This document shows positions 30,237 through 38,906 of a DNA stretch of 64,000 nucleotides, in pieces. The translations under genes and the position numbers were made by a program. Each line of letters begins with the position of its first letter. Positions within the stretch are counted from its first letter, which is position 1. The notes under the pieces were generated by a model. That model searched no databases. It saw only the letters and a program-made list of their open reading frames with translations, and was not told where the DNA came from. The DNA comes from Paludibacteraceae bacterium. GTDB taxonomy: Bacteria; Bacteroidota; Bacteroidia; Bacteroidales; Paludibacteraceae. Where the stretch lies: positions 1 to 64,000 of the forward strand of contig JAFSPA010000013.1 of the NCBI GenBank assembly GCA_017443145.1, given 5' to 3'.

Positions 30237-31773
30237 GTTCTTTGTCGAAGCGTAGCATATACGCCGTGCGACCTTTCTGGAAGTAATAACGCTCCATCAG
30301 TTCTGCTCCGAGATACTCTTTCACTTCGTCAAGATTACGCTGTATCGCCTCATGGAATGATGGCTTGAGTTGTGGCTCAATCGCCTTTAACTGGGCGAGA
30401 GTAGTGGAGTCTATATCTTCCATTTCCGCCATCTTAAGCATCTCTGTGAAATACTTGCTGGTTTCTGTCTCATAGGTGAAGTTCTGTTGCTCTAAGAAGC
30501 GGCAGAAATCGGCTATGGTGGAGTCGGAAAGATCGTATTCATCAGGCTTGGCGATGCTCTCGTGCTCACGACGATATTGCACGGAGTAATCGAAGAACAT
30601 GTGCTTTGTGTAGAGCGTGTAGGTGATATCCACTTTTGCAGAATCATTGAGCACTATACCAGGCAGAATACCTCCTGCAGTGTCTTTAGTGAGTTTATTG
30701 CCACGTTGCATCTCGGCATAGTCAATAGCCTGAATACAACGTCCTGAAGGCAGATAATACTTGCTGGTGGTCACTTTGAGGTGTCCGCCAAACACAATAG
30801 GACGTAGGTTCTGCACAAGACCTTTGCCAAACGTGCGTTGACCGATAAGTGTGGCTCTGTTGAGGTCTTGTAACGCGCCACTGACGATTTCCGATGCCGA
30901 GGCAGAGTTCTTATCTACAAGAAGAACCAATGGCAGATCAGGGTAGATGGGTTCCGTTTGTGTGACGTAGGTATTATTGGCGGTGCGAATCTTACCTTTT
31001 GTGGAAACAACCATTGTTCCTTTAGGCACAAACAGGCTCACGATACGTATAGCTTCTTCAATGATTCCGCCACCGTTGCTACGCAAATCGAATACAAGTC
31101 CTTCGATATGCTTGTTAGCCACTAAATCGTTCAAGGCTTTGGAGAAATCTTCCGCCGAACCGTCTGTGAACTCACGAAAACTGATGTATCCAAAAGTGTG
31201 GTTGGCGCTATCCGTAAGCGTTGTGTAGTAGTCCACCGGCTCCATGTGAATATCTTCACGCGCGAACTCACGCGTAATCGTGTCTCCATTACGCTCCAAC
31301 TCCAGTTTGACGATAGAATGGGGTTCTCCGCGCAGTAATTGGCTCACATCCGGTACTTTCTTGTTTTTGATGGATGTGGTATCCACTTTGAGCAGAATAT
31401 CTCCTGCAAGCACATCATTACGCTGTGCCGGCTTGCCTTCATACGGGTTAGCGATGATGACTTGCGAGTCACGTTGTTGTATGATTGCGCCGATTCCACC
31501 GTACTTTCCGGTAGTTAACATACGCAAATCGTCGTCTTTCTTCTTCGGATAATAGACGGTGTAGGGATCCACTTTGTGTAGCGCTTGGTTGATGGCTGTT
31601 TCCGTGATACTCTCGTAGTTAAGCGTATCGACGTAGTTCATGTCCAGTTGGCGCAATACATCGTTGAAAATGCTTAGCGACTCTTCAATGCGGCTTGTGC
31701 GTGATTGCTGGGCAAAAACGGGCAACAGGAGTAGTGAGCAAAAGGCAAGGAGTATGTATTTCTTGTTTATCAT
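30181..31773 (-). CDS. C-terminal processing peptidase (S41)
   Basis: A secreted or periplasmic serine protease that cuts protein C-termini. Signal peptide 1-22 (ends PVFAQQ), a PDZ domain (YGGIGAIIQ through VKLELER, about 88-170), then the protease core with the nucleophile in DKNSASASEIVSG and the lysine in GQRTFGKGLVQ. 530 residues fits Bacteroidota CtpA-like enzymes. Last of the eight-gene prfB operon; its ATG shares a base with the coaD stop. Confidence 0.92.
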   Translation of the reverse strand: MINKKYILLAFCSLLLLPVFAQQSRTSRIEESLSIFNDVLRQLDMNYVDTLNYESITETAINQALHKVDPYTVYYPKKKDDDLRMLTTGKYGGIGAIIQQRDSQVIIANPYEGKPAQRNDVLAGDILLKVDTTSIKNKKVPDVSQLLRGEPHSIVKLELERNGDTITREFAREDIHMEPVDYYTTLTDSANHTFGYISFREFTDGSAEDFSKALNDLVANKHIEGLVFDLRSNGGGIIEEAIRIVSLFVPKGTMVVSTKGKIRTANNTYVTQTEPIYPDLPLVLLVDKNSASASEIVSGALQDLNRATLIGQRTFGKGLVQNLRPIVFGGHLKVTTSKYYLPSGRCIQAIDYAEMQRGNKLTKDTAGGILPGIVLNDSAKVDITYTLYTKHMFFDYSVQYRREHESIAKPDEYDLSDSTIADFCRFLEQQNFTYETETSKYFTEMLKMAEMEDIDSTTLAQLKAIEPQLKPSFHEAIQRNLDEVKEYLGAELMERYYFQKGRTAYMLRFDKELKRAVQELSSSDKNRTHN

Positions 31774-32222
31774 TATTTCAGTTTATTGGGTACGTACGCG
31801 CTGACGTCTTTGTTGTAGGAATAGAGATCGCGCACAAGTGTAGAACTGATATGCGCATATTCCGGACGGGTGTACAGCAAGATTGTCTCGATTCCACCGA
31901 GTTCTTTGTTCGCTTCTGCCATGTTACGCTCGTACTCGAAATCTTGTACACAGCGAACACCACGCAGAATAAATTGTGCACCTACTTCACGCGCGAAATC
32001 AACCGTCAAACAATCGTATATCTGCACGCTTATACGCGGTTCGTCCTTAAAGATTTTACGTATTGCTTCCTCGCGTTCGCGAATGGGGAAGGTCTCTTTT
32101 TTGGTACTGTTGCGACCAATACTTATCACGATTTCATCGAACAATTTCAGTCCGCGTTTAACGATATCGTAGTGGCCGATGGTGAATGGGTCAAAGGACC
32201 CGGGAAAAATTGCTTTCTTCAT
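31773..32222 (-). CDS. coaD: Phosphopantetheine adenylyltransferase
   Basis: Fourth step of coenzyme A synthesis: joins ATP and 4'-phosphopantetheine. The nucleotidyltransferase motif is AIFPGSFDPFTIGHYDIV (T/HxGH form), with RGVRCVQDFEYE and the late YAHISSTLVRDL motif. 149 residues, normal length. Thirteen bases separate it from the acyltransferase gene. Confidence 0.97.
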   Translation of the reverse strand: MKKAIFPGSFDPFTIGHYDIVKRGLKLFDEIVISIGRNSTKKETFPIREREEAIRKIFKDEPRISVQIYDCLTVDFAREVGAQFILRGVRCVQDFEYERNMAEANKELGGIETILLYTRPEYAHISSTLVRDLYSYNKDVSAYVPNKLK

Positions 32223-32235
32223 AATTCTCTAATCT

Positions 32236-33267
32236 CTAAACGTTCAACTTTAAACATTCAACAGCTTCAGCGTGATTCTTCACGGGGAAGCTATACATTT
32301 CTAATAGTTTTTCGCGCAGGAACGCCTCGTCTTTATTAGGAATATCGATGAGAGCGATGCGGCTATTGATATACGCATCAAATTCCGTGCCACGATCGAA
32401 CATCTCGTAGCCTAAAAATATCTGCTGGTCTATTTGTTCGGCAATTAAGCGCAGCATATCGTTCTTTGGTAGCGCGATTAGTTCCTCCCGATGGGCATCC
32501 AACCACGGATTGATACTCGGTGTCATGCGGAAGACGACGTGCCCTTTATAGCCAAAAATACCCGTTTTCATCGATATTATATCGTCTCGTTTGGACTTAC
32601 GCCATTTGGGATTATCGCGTTTGAGTTGCATCTCGGCAGCTTTGAGGTAGTCGCACGGGTCATATTCGTAGTTGAGCGATACAGGGCAGATATTGAGCAC
32701 TTTGAGTTGGTCTATCACTTCGGAATTCGTCTCTGCCGAGAGCGTAAGCATCTTAAGCACAGACGGTTGTGTGCGGTCGTTACTGTCCTTAGCACGTCCT
32801 TCACGCTGCGCCATCCAGATGGATTTGTGTTTCTTACGAAGATGCAGGATGTACTCGGACAGTAATTGTGAACTTTGCATCAGTTCGCGCGGTGTACCAT
32901 TGCGTTTGACAACGAACGTGCGCAGATGGCGACAAAGCGGCTCTATCCACCATTTGCCGAACAGGTTATTGCCGATACCGATATACGGATGTTGGCAGTA
33001 ACGCGGAATGATAAGCCGTCCGAGAAACGCAGCATCCATCACGATATCGCGGTGGTTAGACATGTAGAATGCGCCGTGACGAATATCGTGCTCTATGGCT
33101 TTGCGGCTCTCTTTGGGCGTCTTTCCGGGTAATTGCAGATAGTCTAACTTCAGACCTTTGGTCTGCTTGCGTACTAATCGATGCAGAAAGGGCAGAACGA
33201 AGAGATAGTCTGTCACATAGACTAAGCCCGCGGTATGATATGCGCGTATGTCTCTAAACTTGTCCAT
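32236..33267 (-). CDS. PlsC-type glycerol/lipid acyltransferase
   Basis: An acyltransferase with the HX4D catalytic motif in SNHRDIVMDAAF (about 71-80) and the substrate motif in MAQREGRAKDSND (about 154-165). ICPVSLNYEYDP supplies the motif IV region. Probably transfers acyl chains in phospholipid or surface-lipid synthesis; the exact acceptor cannot be read from the sequence. No strong membrane helix. It overlaps the yigZ-like gene by 14 nt. Confidence 0.85.
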   Translation of the reverse strand: MDKFRDIRAYHTAGLVYVTDYLFVLPFLHRLVRKQTKGLKLDYLQLPGKTPKESRKAIEHDIRHGAFYMSNHRDIVMDAAFLGRLIIPRYCQHPYIGIGNNLFGKWWIEPLCRHLRTFVVKRNGTPRELMQSSQLLSEYILHLRKKHKSIWMAQREGRAKDSNDRTQPSVLKMLTLSAETNSEVIDQLKVLNICPVSLNYEYDPCDYLKAAEMQLKRDNPKWRKSKRDDIISMKTGIFGYKGHVVFRMTPSINPWLDAHREELIALPKNDMLRLIAEQIDQQIFLGYEMFDRGTEFDAYINSRIALIDIPNKDEAFLREKLLEMYSFPVKNHAEAVECLKLNV

Positions 33268-33613
33268 ATTTGTCCAATGCGTCTTTCGATGCTTCGCGAT
33301 ATGCTACCATCAGGCCGCCTGTGCCTAATAATGTGCCGCCGAAATAACGAACAACGACTACTAATATATTGTCTAATTTCTTGGCGTCAATAGCCCGAAG
33401 AATAGGCAATCCTGCTGTTCCGTGCGGTTCGCCGTCATCCTTGGTGCGCCAAAGGTTCTCTCCTAAACGGTAGGCATAGCAAACGTGTCTCGCATCATGA
33501 TATTTCTTCTTGTACCATGCCACGCGGGTCTTTGCCTCTTCTTCGTTAGCTATAGGTTCCGCGAAAGCCAGGAATTTCGAGCCACGGTCTTTATATATGC
33601 CTTCTGACGCCAT
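33254..33613 (-). CDS. YigZ/IMPACT family protein, N-terminal domain only
   Basis: The start at 33613 is set by the TAATG overlap with the radical SAM stop; the longer frame upstream lies inside that gene. The 119-residue product contains the IMPACT domain: DRGSKFLAFAEPI, DARHVCYAYRLG, DDGEPHGTAGLPIL, VVVRYFGGTLLGTGGL. Full YigZ proteins are about 200 residues with a second ferredoxin-like domain; that part is absent. The role is unclear in bacteria, with links to translation or stress proposed for the family. Confidence 0.88.
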   Translation of the reverse strand: MASEGIYKDRGSKFLAFAEPIANEEEAKTRVAWYKKKYHDARHVCYAYRLGENLWRTKDDGEPHGTAGLPILRAIDAKKLDNILVVVVRYFGGTLLGTGGLMVAYREASKDALDKYGQV

Positions 33614-34584
33614 TACATTCTCAGTTTTAGTCCTGCCAACAGCGTATCCGGACAAAAATGGAATACACTCGCCATTTCGCCCGACATGCAGAAACCGCAA
33701 TGCTTGCAAGTGTCTGTCGGCGTGTAAGATAAGCGTCCGTTAAGCAGTTCGGTTTGAATACCCACGCACAAGCCGCGATCACCTGTGGGATAGACGAAAT
33801 TTGTTACCCAGCAAAGACTTCCGACGTTATGTGTCTGCATGTATTTGGGATACATCTTTTTAAGTCCCGAGAAGCTGTTCATAATCGGATAACCCTTGCG
33901 TTTGTAGCGAATAACGGTATCCAACGCTTTGGCTTTCTGTTCATCATCTAACATCAATTCTTCCGTGCCGGGGAAAGGCGTATGGAAGTTAATGGATATC
34001 TGAGCGATAGCAGGATTGGTTTTGGCATATTCCATAGCCTCTTCCAAGCCATCCACATTCAGTTTGTTAACCACCATATTTACCGTCAGCGGCGCATGTT
34101 TGGACTTGCGACTTTCGTGGAATAACTGAATATTCTTCTCCAAACGGGCAAAAGTACCTTTTCCACGCACGGCTTCATGGTATTTGCCAACGCCATCCAT
34201 CGATACCCACAGGCTGTCCATCGCAACCCAAGAGAAGTCTTGTTGGGCATTGGTGGTAATAGTGACAGAGAAGAAGCCGATTTGCTTGGCGGCCTCAATG
34301 ATATCGTTCAGGTTCTTGTCGCCTTCTTTCCACAACGTCGTCTCACCGCCTTCCAAATCGAGAAAACGGCTACCTAAGTCGTAGCTGTATTGCAAATCGG
34401 CAACGATATCGTTGAATGCACGATGTTTGCCGCCAACCACATCAAAAACCGAACAGTGTTTGCATTTCAAGTTGCACTTGTCAGTAATGAAAAGCACAGT
34501 TTGAAGTGGTGCTTTGCGGCCAAAGAAACGCGCGCGAACGAACCACCAACCTAAATACCAATATTGTTTAATTAAGCGTATCAT
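33613..34584 (-). CDS. Radical SAM protein with C-terminal cysteine cluster
   Basis: The radical SAM 4Fe-4S motif is ITDKCNLKCKHCSVF (CxxxCxxC). A GGE motif follows (DLEGGETTLW). The C-terminal part has further cysteines (CWVTN, RGLCVG, DTCKHCGFC, FHFC) that could bind a second cluster, in the manner of SPASM-type proteins. 323 residues. It follows the UbiA-family gene by 7 nt, so it may act on an isoprenoid or a related membrane compound, but the substrate is not evident. Confidence 0.85.
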   Translation of the reverse strand: MIRLIKQYWYLGWWFVRARFFGRKAPLQTVLFITDKCNLKCKHCSVFDVVGGKHRAFNDIVADLQYSYDLGSRFLDLEGGETTLWKEGDKNLNDIIEAAKQIGFFSVTITTNAQQDFSWVAMDSLWVSMDGVGKYHEAVRGKGTFARLEKNIQLFHESRKSKHAPLTVNMVVNKLNVDGLEEAMEYAKTNPAIAQISINFHTPFPGTEELMLDDEQKAKALDTVIRYKRKGYPIMNSFSGLKKMYPKYMQTHNVGSLCWVTNFVYPTGDRGLCVGIQTELLNGRLSYTPTDTCKHCGFCMSGEMASVFHFCPDTLLAGLKLRM

Positions 34585-34591
34585 TAACAGT

Positions 34592-35659
34592 TTAACGAAT
34601 TAACAATTTAACAATCGTGACCACGATTAAAATCAGGCACCAATACATCACCACATTTCGTGCCAGAAGCCAACGAATCAGGAACCAGTCCATTCCCGTT
34701 TCTTTGAATATCTCAAACTCGGTCATTGGTCCCATCCACCAGCGTGGATTATCGTTGGTCGGAAGCCCTTTGACGAAGCGTGATAGCGAATAAATCAGGT
34801 AAACGGACATCGGCAGTGTCACTAGGGTAGCCAGATACCACCAACTCCACCAGCCCAATGCAATGCCCAGACCTAAAAGAGCGAAAGGCACTAAGGCAAA
34901 AACGCCGACAAACACCAATTGTGTCGTTCTGCTTTTGAACAGCCGCGCAAACGTCATCTTGCCCAGTTCTCCGTCTGCTTCTGTTTCCATCACAGAGTGC
35001 ACATAAACGATATTGGTTACCAGCAACCCAATAGCCGCAGACATCACGCACATGGGCCATGAGAATGCTATTCCGCAAACGGCTGCCTGCATACCAAGCA
35101 TCAGAAGCGGGCCGAACATCAAACCGATAACCAATTCGCCTAATCCATGCATGCACATCTTGAGTGGTCCGCCGGAATAATTGATACCGACAAATAGACC
35201 GGCAATCGCATAGAGAATAACCCATAAAGCCGCCATTTCACCGTGCAACCACCATTGGGCCAACACGCAAATAAGTCCGAATCCACCGGCAATTCCGAGA
35301 AAAATGCATACCGCTCTGCCCAGATCTTCTATAGTCGCATCGCCGTTATTGATATACGTGCATTTGTCCATTCTTGCGCGAATACTGGTGGAAGAAAGGG
35401 TGGAGCGAATACGGCTGTCACGCTTGTAATCGAAATAATCGTCTGCCAGATTCATACCTAAATGTCCGATACACACGCCGAAGAACGCGAGAACAGCAAT
35501 CCACCACGTGAAGCCTTCCTGTCCGATGCAAAGCACAATGGCCAACAATGCCGGCAGAGCCGATTGCGGTAAGGCAATCGAACGAGAGTTGCGAATCCAA
35601 AAGAACAAGCCTTTGTGGTGTCCGCGATAATATTTCTCAAATCCTTCTTCGGTACTCAT
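34592..35659 (-). CDS. UbiA-family prenyltransferase
   Basis: A membrane protein of 355 residues with about eight or nine helices. The first prenyl-diphosphate motif is NLADDYFDYKRD, and the second acidic region is SVMETEADGELGKMTFA. Enzymes of this family attach prenyl chains to aromatic compounds; MenA, which makes demethylmenaquinone, is one possibility. The sequence is diverged enough that I leave the symbol empty. Six bases from the C1 peptidase gene. Confidence 0.82.
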   Translation of the reverse strand: MSTEEGFEKYYRGHHKGLFFWIRNSRSIALPQSALPALLAIVLCIGQEGFTWWIAVLAFFGVCIGHLGMNLADDYFDYKRDSRIRSTLSSTSIRARMDKCTYINNGDATIEDLGRAVCIFLGIAGGFGLICVLAQWWLHGEMAALWVILYAIAGLFVGINYSGGPLKMCMHGLGELVIGLMFGPLLMLGMQAAVCGIAFSWPMCVMSAAIGLLVTNIVYVHSVMETEADGELGKMTFARLFKSRTTQLVFVGVFALVPFALLGLGIALGWWSWWYLATLVTLPMSVYLIYSLSRFVKGLPTNDNPRWWMGPMTEFEIFKETGMDWFLIRWLLARNVVMYWCLILIVVTIVKLLIR

Positions 35660-35665
35660 AAGCGC

Positions 35666-36883
35666 TTATTTTATGCCAAGTTTCTTTTTAATCGGAGTCG
35701 GAATACCATCTTTGTGCAGCAAGATATCGTTGGTCTTGTATTGCATAAAGGCTTCCGTCACATACCAAATGCCCTGATAATCAGAGCGTTTTGCTCCCCA
35801 GGAGTTCTTAACCATGTAGTATTTCTTACCGTTTTGGTCTTTGGCGATACCGAAAATCTGCATGCCGTGGTCGTCGGTATTTTCCCAGTTGTCAAACGCT
35901 TGTTGACGCAGTTCTTGCGTGATAGTCATTTCCGGCAATGGTTTCTTGGTGAGCTCATCTTTCTTCTCTTTGTCGCTCAAGCCGAGCCAATGCGCCATAT
36001 CGCTTCCGGTGAGGTCCGCACCTTGGTCCACATCGGGCATTTGTGCAATACCTTTGCGCGAGAAACCGAGTTCGCTCACGTCAGCACCCCAAGCGAGTGT
36101 GTAGCCGTTAGTAATCGCGTAGTCGATGATTTCCATCATATCGTTCAGCGGCACATTGTACATCTGGTCCATACGCCAGTTGTCAGGCACTTCGAGTGCG
36201 AAAGTGGAGTAGAATGGGTGATGGCTATAACTCGTAATGCTCACATAATCAGACGCTTTCAGTCCCAAACTCTCCACAAACGATTGCGGAGAATACTCTT
36301 CGCCTTTGTACTTGAAGGTCTCCGGACATTTGCCTAAATAGGTGTCATAAACAGCCTGCAAACCTTGCTTCCAAACAGGTGTCAGACGTTTGAGGCGGCT
36401 GGTAGTCAATGCCTTCACATAGCCACCTGCAATCGCGTCTAACTCAGCATGAACGGGTAGAGTATCGGCTTTCGTTGTGCCGTATTGGATACCAGGCATC
36501 GCTTCTTGCGGAACAAGACCGTAGTTCTGCATGCAGTAGATGACATCATATGCACTACCGCCTGCTGCGAACTTCACATCACCATACATCCGAACGCAGT
36601 ATTCTGCGCGGTCCATCATCGTTTTGCTTACAACAAACATCTCACTCAAATCAAACTCGCCTTTGCCCATACGAAGCAACTCGGACTCGATGAAACCGAT
36701 GGTTGAGAATGCCCAGCAAGTGCCGCTGCGGTGTTGATCCTTAACGGGTGTGATAGCCACACTATCAACGGTGGTGAAACGAAAGCCTTCAATACTGTCT
36801 TTCGTTACTTCTGTGCTATCGGTCTGCGCATACAAACCACAGCAAAATGCCGATAAAATCGCAATAAATAAACCTTTTTTCAT
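35666..36883 (-). CDS. Secreted C1-family cysteine peptidase (bleomycin hydrolase/PepC-like)
   Basis: Signal peptide 1-19 (ends CCGLYAQ), then a papain-like fold. The catalytic Cys is in QHRSGTCWAFSTIGF, the His in DDHGMQIFGIA and the Asn in YMVKNSWGAK. The spacing and the long insert between Cys and His match C1B aminopeptidases. 405 residues. The signal peptide suggests periplasmic or outer-surface peptide breakdown, unlike the cytoplasmic PepC of Gram-positives. Six bases after prfB. Confidence 0.9.
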   Translation of the reverse strand: MKKGLFIAILSAFCCGLYAQTDSTEVTKDSIEGFRFTTVDSVAITPVKDQHRSGTCWAFSTIGFIESELLRMGKGEFDLSEMFVVSKTMMDRAEYCVRMYGDVKFAAGGSAYDVIYCMQNYGLVPQEAMPGIQYGTTKADTLPVHAELDAIAGGYVKALTTSRLKRLTPVWKQGLQAVYDTYLGKCPETFKYKGEEYSPQSFVESLGLKASDYVSITSYSHHPFYSTFALEVPDNWRMDQMYNVPLNDMMEIIDYAITNGYTLAWGADVSELGFSRKGIAQMPDVDQGADLTGSDMAHWLGLSDKEKKDELTKKPLPEMTITQELRQQAFDNWENTDDHGMQIFGIAKDQNGKKYYMVKNSWGAKRSDYQGIWYVTEAFMQYKTNDILLHKDGIPTPIKKKLGIK

Positions 36884-36889
36884 ATACTA

Positions 36890-37996
36890 TTAATCTGGAA
36901 ATTCCATCAAATATGCCTTAATGAACTCGTCTATATCGCCATCCATTACGGCATTTACATTGGACGTCTGGTAGTTCGTACGATGGTCTTTGACGCGACG
37001 ATCGTCGAACACGTAGGACCGTATCTGCGAACCCCATTCAATCTTCTTCTTGCCTGCTTCCACTTTGGCAGCAGCCTGACGTCGTTTCTCGAGTTCCAAC
37101 TCGTAGAGTTGACTTCTCAAGTGCCGCAACGCATTCTCGCGGTTCTTCGGCTGGTCACGAGTCTCTGTGTTCTCAATCACTATCTCGTCCGGCTGATTAG
37201 TCAGCGGGTTAATGAACTTATAGTGCAAACGCACGCCCGATTCCACTTTGTTCACGTTCTGTCCACCTGCTCCCGAGCTGCGGAACGTGTCCCAACTCAA
37301 GTTTGCTGGATTAACTTCAATCTCGATGGAATCGTCAATAAGTGGCACTACAAACACGCTTGCAAAGCTCGTCATGCGCTTACCTTGCGCGTTATAAGGA
37401 CTTACGCGCACGAGGCGATGCACACCGTTTTCGCTCTTCAGATACCCATAAGCCATATCGCCTTCGATATTGAATGTCACAGTCTTAATGCCCGCTTCAT
37501 CACCTTCCTGCAGGTTTTCGATCGTCACTTTGTAGTCATGCTTTTCGCAATACCGCTGGTACATACGCATCAGCTGTTCCGCCCAGTCCTGCGCTTCCGT
37601 ACCGCCTGCGCCGGAAACGATCTTCAGCACAGCCGGCATCTGGTCTTCCTCGTGCGAAAGCATATTCTTCATCTCCAAGTCTTCCACTTCCTGCAAAGCC
37701 TTGGCATATGCGGCATCCACTTCCTCTTCGGTCACCAGATCATCTTTATGGAAGTCAAACGCCAGCTGCAATTCTTCTGCAGCCGAACGCACGCCTTCGT
37801 ATCCTTCAATCCAGCGCTTAAGACTCTTGACCTTGCGCATCTGCGCTTCCGCAGCTTTCGCATCATCCCAGAAACCGGGAGCTTGCGTATGCAGTTCCTC
37901 TTCTTCGAGTTGCACGCGCTTCTCGTCGATAGCCAAATACTGTTTCAGCTTCTCCGCCCGCGTCTGAATATCTTTCAGTTGTTCAATCGTTATCAT
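36890..37996 (-). CDS. prfB: Peptide chain release factor 2
   Basis: Ends translation at UGA and UAA. The start is set at 37996 (MITIEQLKDIQTRAEKLKQY). GGQ motif: SSGAGGQNVNKVE. The stop-codon recognition tripeptide, usually SPF, reads SPY here (VRVSPYNAQGKRMTSF). The gene is one unbroken frame: where many bacteria have the CTT TGA programmed frameshift after QYL/GYL, this gene reads straight through as YLAIDEK. RF2 is therefore not self-regulated in that way. First gene of an eight-gene operon. Confidence 0.96.
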   Translation of the reverse strand: MITIEQLKDIQTRAEKLKQYLAIDEKRVQLEEEELHTQAPGFWDDAKAAEAQMRKVKSLKRWIEGYEGVRSAAEELQLAFDFHKDDLVTEEEVDAAYAKALQEVEDLEMKNMLSHEEDQMPAVLKIVSGAGGTEAQDWAEQLMRMYQRYCEKHDYKVTIENLQEGDEAGIKTVTFNIEGDMAYGYLKSENGVHRLVRVSPYNAQGKRMTSFASVFVVPLIDDSIEIEVNPANLSWDTFRSSGAGGQNVNKVESGVRLHYKFINPLTNQPDEIVIENTETRDQPKNRENALRHLRSQLYELELEKRRQAAAKVEAGKKKIEWGSQIRSYVFDDRRVKDHRTNYQTSNVNAVMDGDIDEFIKAYLMEFPD

Positions 37997-38042
37997 ATAG
38001 TTCTTTTTTTGTCTCCGGAGACTCTCCGGCATATTTAGCGTG

Positions 38043-38074
38043 CAAAAGTACTACTTTTTTTGCATACATGCAAA
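38043..38074 (-). promoter_or_regulatory. Promoter of the prfB operon
   Basis: Minus strand TTTG (38074-38071) and TACTTTTG (38050-38043), 20 nt apart. Confidence 0.75.
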
Positions 38075-38120
38075 TATTTCCAAGTTTTTTTTATTTTTAC
38101 TACGCAATTACCAGAAATTT

Positions 38121-38195
38121 GTATGTGATTAGTATGTGATTAGTATGTGATTACTATGTGATTACTATGTGATTACTATGATGTTAGTATGTTAG
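38121..38195. repeat. 11-bp tandem repeat
   Basis: Seven units of G/CTATGTGATTA, the first five with only the first base varying and the last two degraded, in the 400-bp space between the divergent prfB and rimP promoters. The rest of that space holds the two promoters and the rimP leader. Confidence 0.75.
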
Positions 38196-38304
38196 AAGGC
38201 TAATTTCATCGGGAGAGTAATAGGAGAGTGGCGGCACTTATCACTATTAAATGGAGTGAAAATTGCCGATTTTAACACTTTTTTTGCAATTTTTTATTAA
38301 AAAA

Positions 38305-38336
38305 TTTGTGTATATCAAAAAAAAACAGTACTTTTG
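38305..38336 (+). promoter_or_regulatory. Promoter of rimP-nusA-infB
   Basis: TTTG (38305-38308) and TACTTTTG (38329-38336), 20 nt apart. Confidence 0.75.
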
Positions 38337-38349
38337 CAGCGTGAAATGA

Positions 38350-38377
38350 GTGAGGGGACCTGAAAAGGTTCCCCCAC
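38350..38377 (+). promoter_or_regulatory. Leader hairpin of the rimP operon
   Basis: GTGAGGGGACC (38350-38360) pairs with GGTTCCCCCAC (38367-38377) with one mismatch and a TGAAAA loop, at the very start of the transcript. No T-run follows, so it is a 5' stabilising or control element rather than a terminator. Confidence 0.5.
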
Positions 38378-38396
38378 TTCGTTAAAAGAAACGCTT

Positions 38397-38855
38397 ATGA
38401 TTACGAAAGAACTGGTAAAAGAATTGGTCGAAGCATACCTGCAGAATGGCGACTATAAGCTGCAGAAGTTGGAGATTGACAAGGAGATGAATATCCTGGT
38501 TGAGATAGACCGATTAGGCGTAGTGGATGTAGAGTTCTGCGCAGCGTTGAACCGCTATCTGGTGGAGCAGCTCGGCGATAAGGACGATTATTCGCTGGAA
38601 GTGGGAAGCGTAAGTATCACGGCGCCGTTCATATCGAAGATTCAGTACCAGAAGAACCTCGGTCGTCCGGTGGAAGTGCTGGCAGATGGTAAGAAATATC
38701 GTGGCGAGTTGGTGAGTGTAGATGAGGAGACGTTCGCTATTGACACAGAGGTGATGATGGCCGAAGAGGGCAAAAAGCGCAAGCAGAAACATGTGGTGAC
38801 CATGACTTTTCCGTACGAGGGAGTGACATATACTAAATACGACTTGAAATTTTAG
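38397..38855 (+). CDS. rimP: Ribosome maturation factor RimP
   Basis: Helps assemble the 30S subunit. 152 residues, with the N-terminal alpha/beta domain (VVDVEFCAALNRYL, YSLEVGSVSITAPF) and the Sm-like C-terminal barrel (KYRGELVSVDEETFAI). The usual order rimP-nusA-infB is kept. The SPG motif common in RimP is replaced by SVSITAP, a difference I have seen in Bacteroidales. Confidence 0.93.
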   Translation: MITKELVKELVEAYLQNGDYKLQKLEIDKEMNILVEIDRLGVVDVEFCAALNRYLVEQLGDKDDYSLEVGSVSITAPFISKIQYQKNLGRPVEVLADGKKYRGELVSVDEETFAIDTEVMMAEEGKKRKQKHVVTMTFPYEGVTYTKYDLKF

Positions 38856-38906
38856 TGCTTCCGAGCACCCCGAAAAAGAATATTAATTTATATTTAACGA
38901 AATAAA

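Noticed and set aside
36983..38038. 351-codon frame opposite prfB
   Set aside because: The prfB frame is complete with all motifs; the opposite frame is a shadow of its codon pattern.
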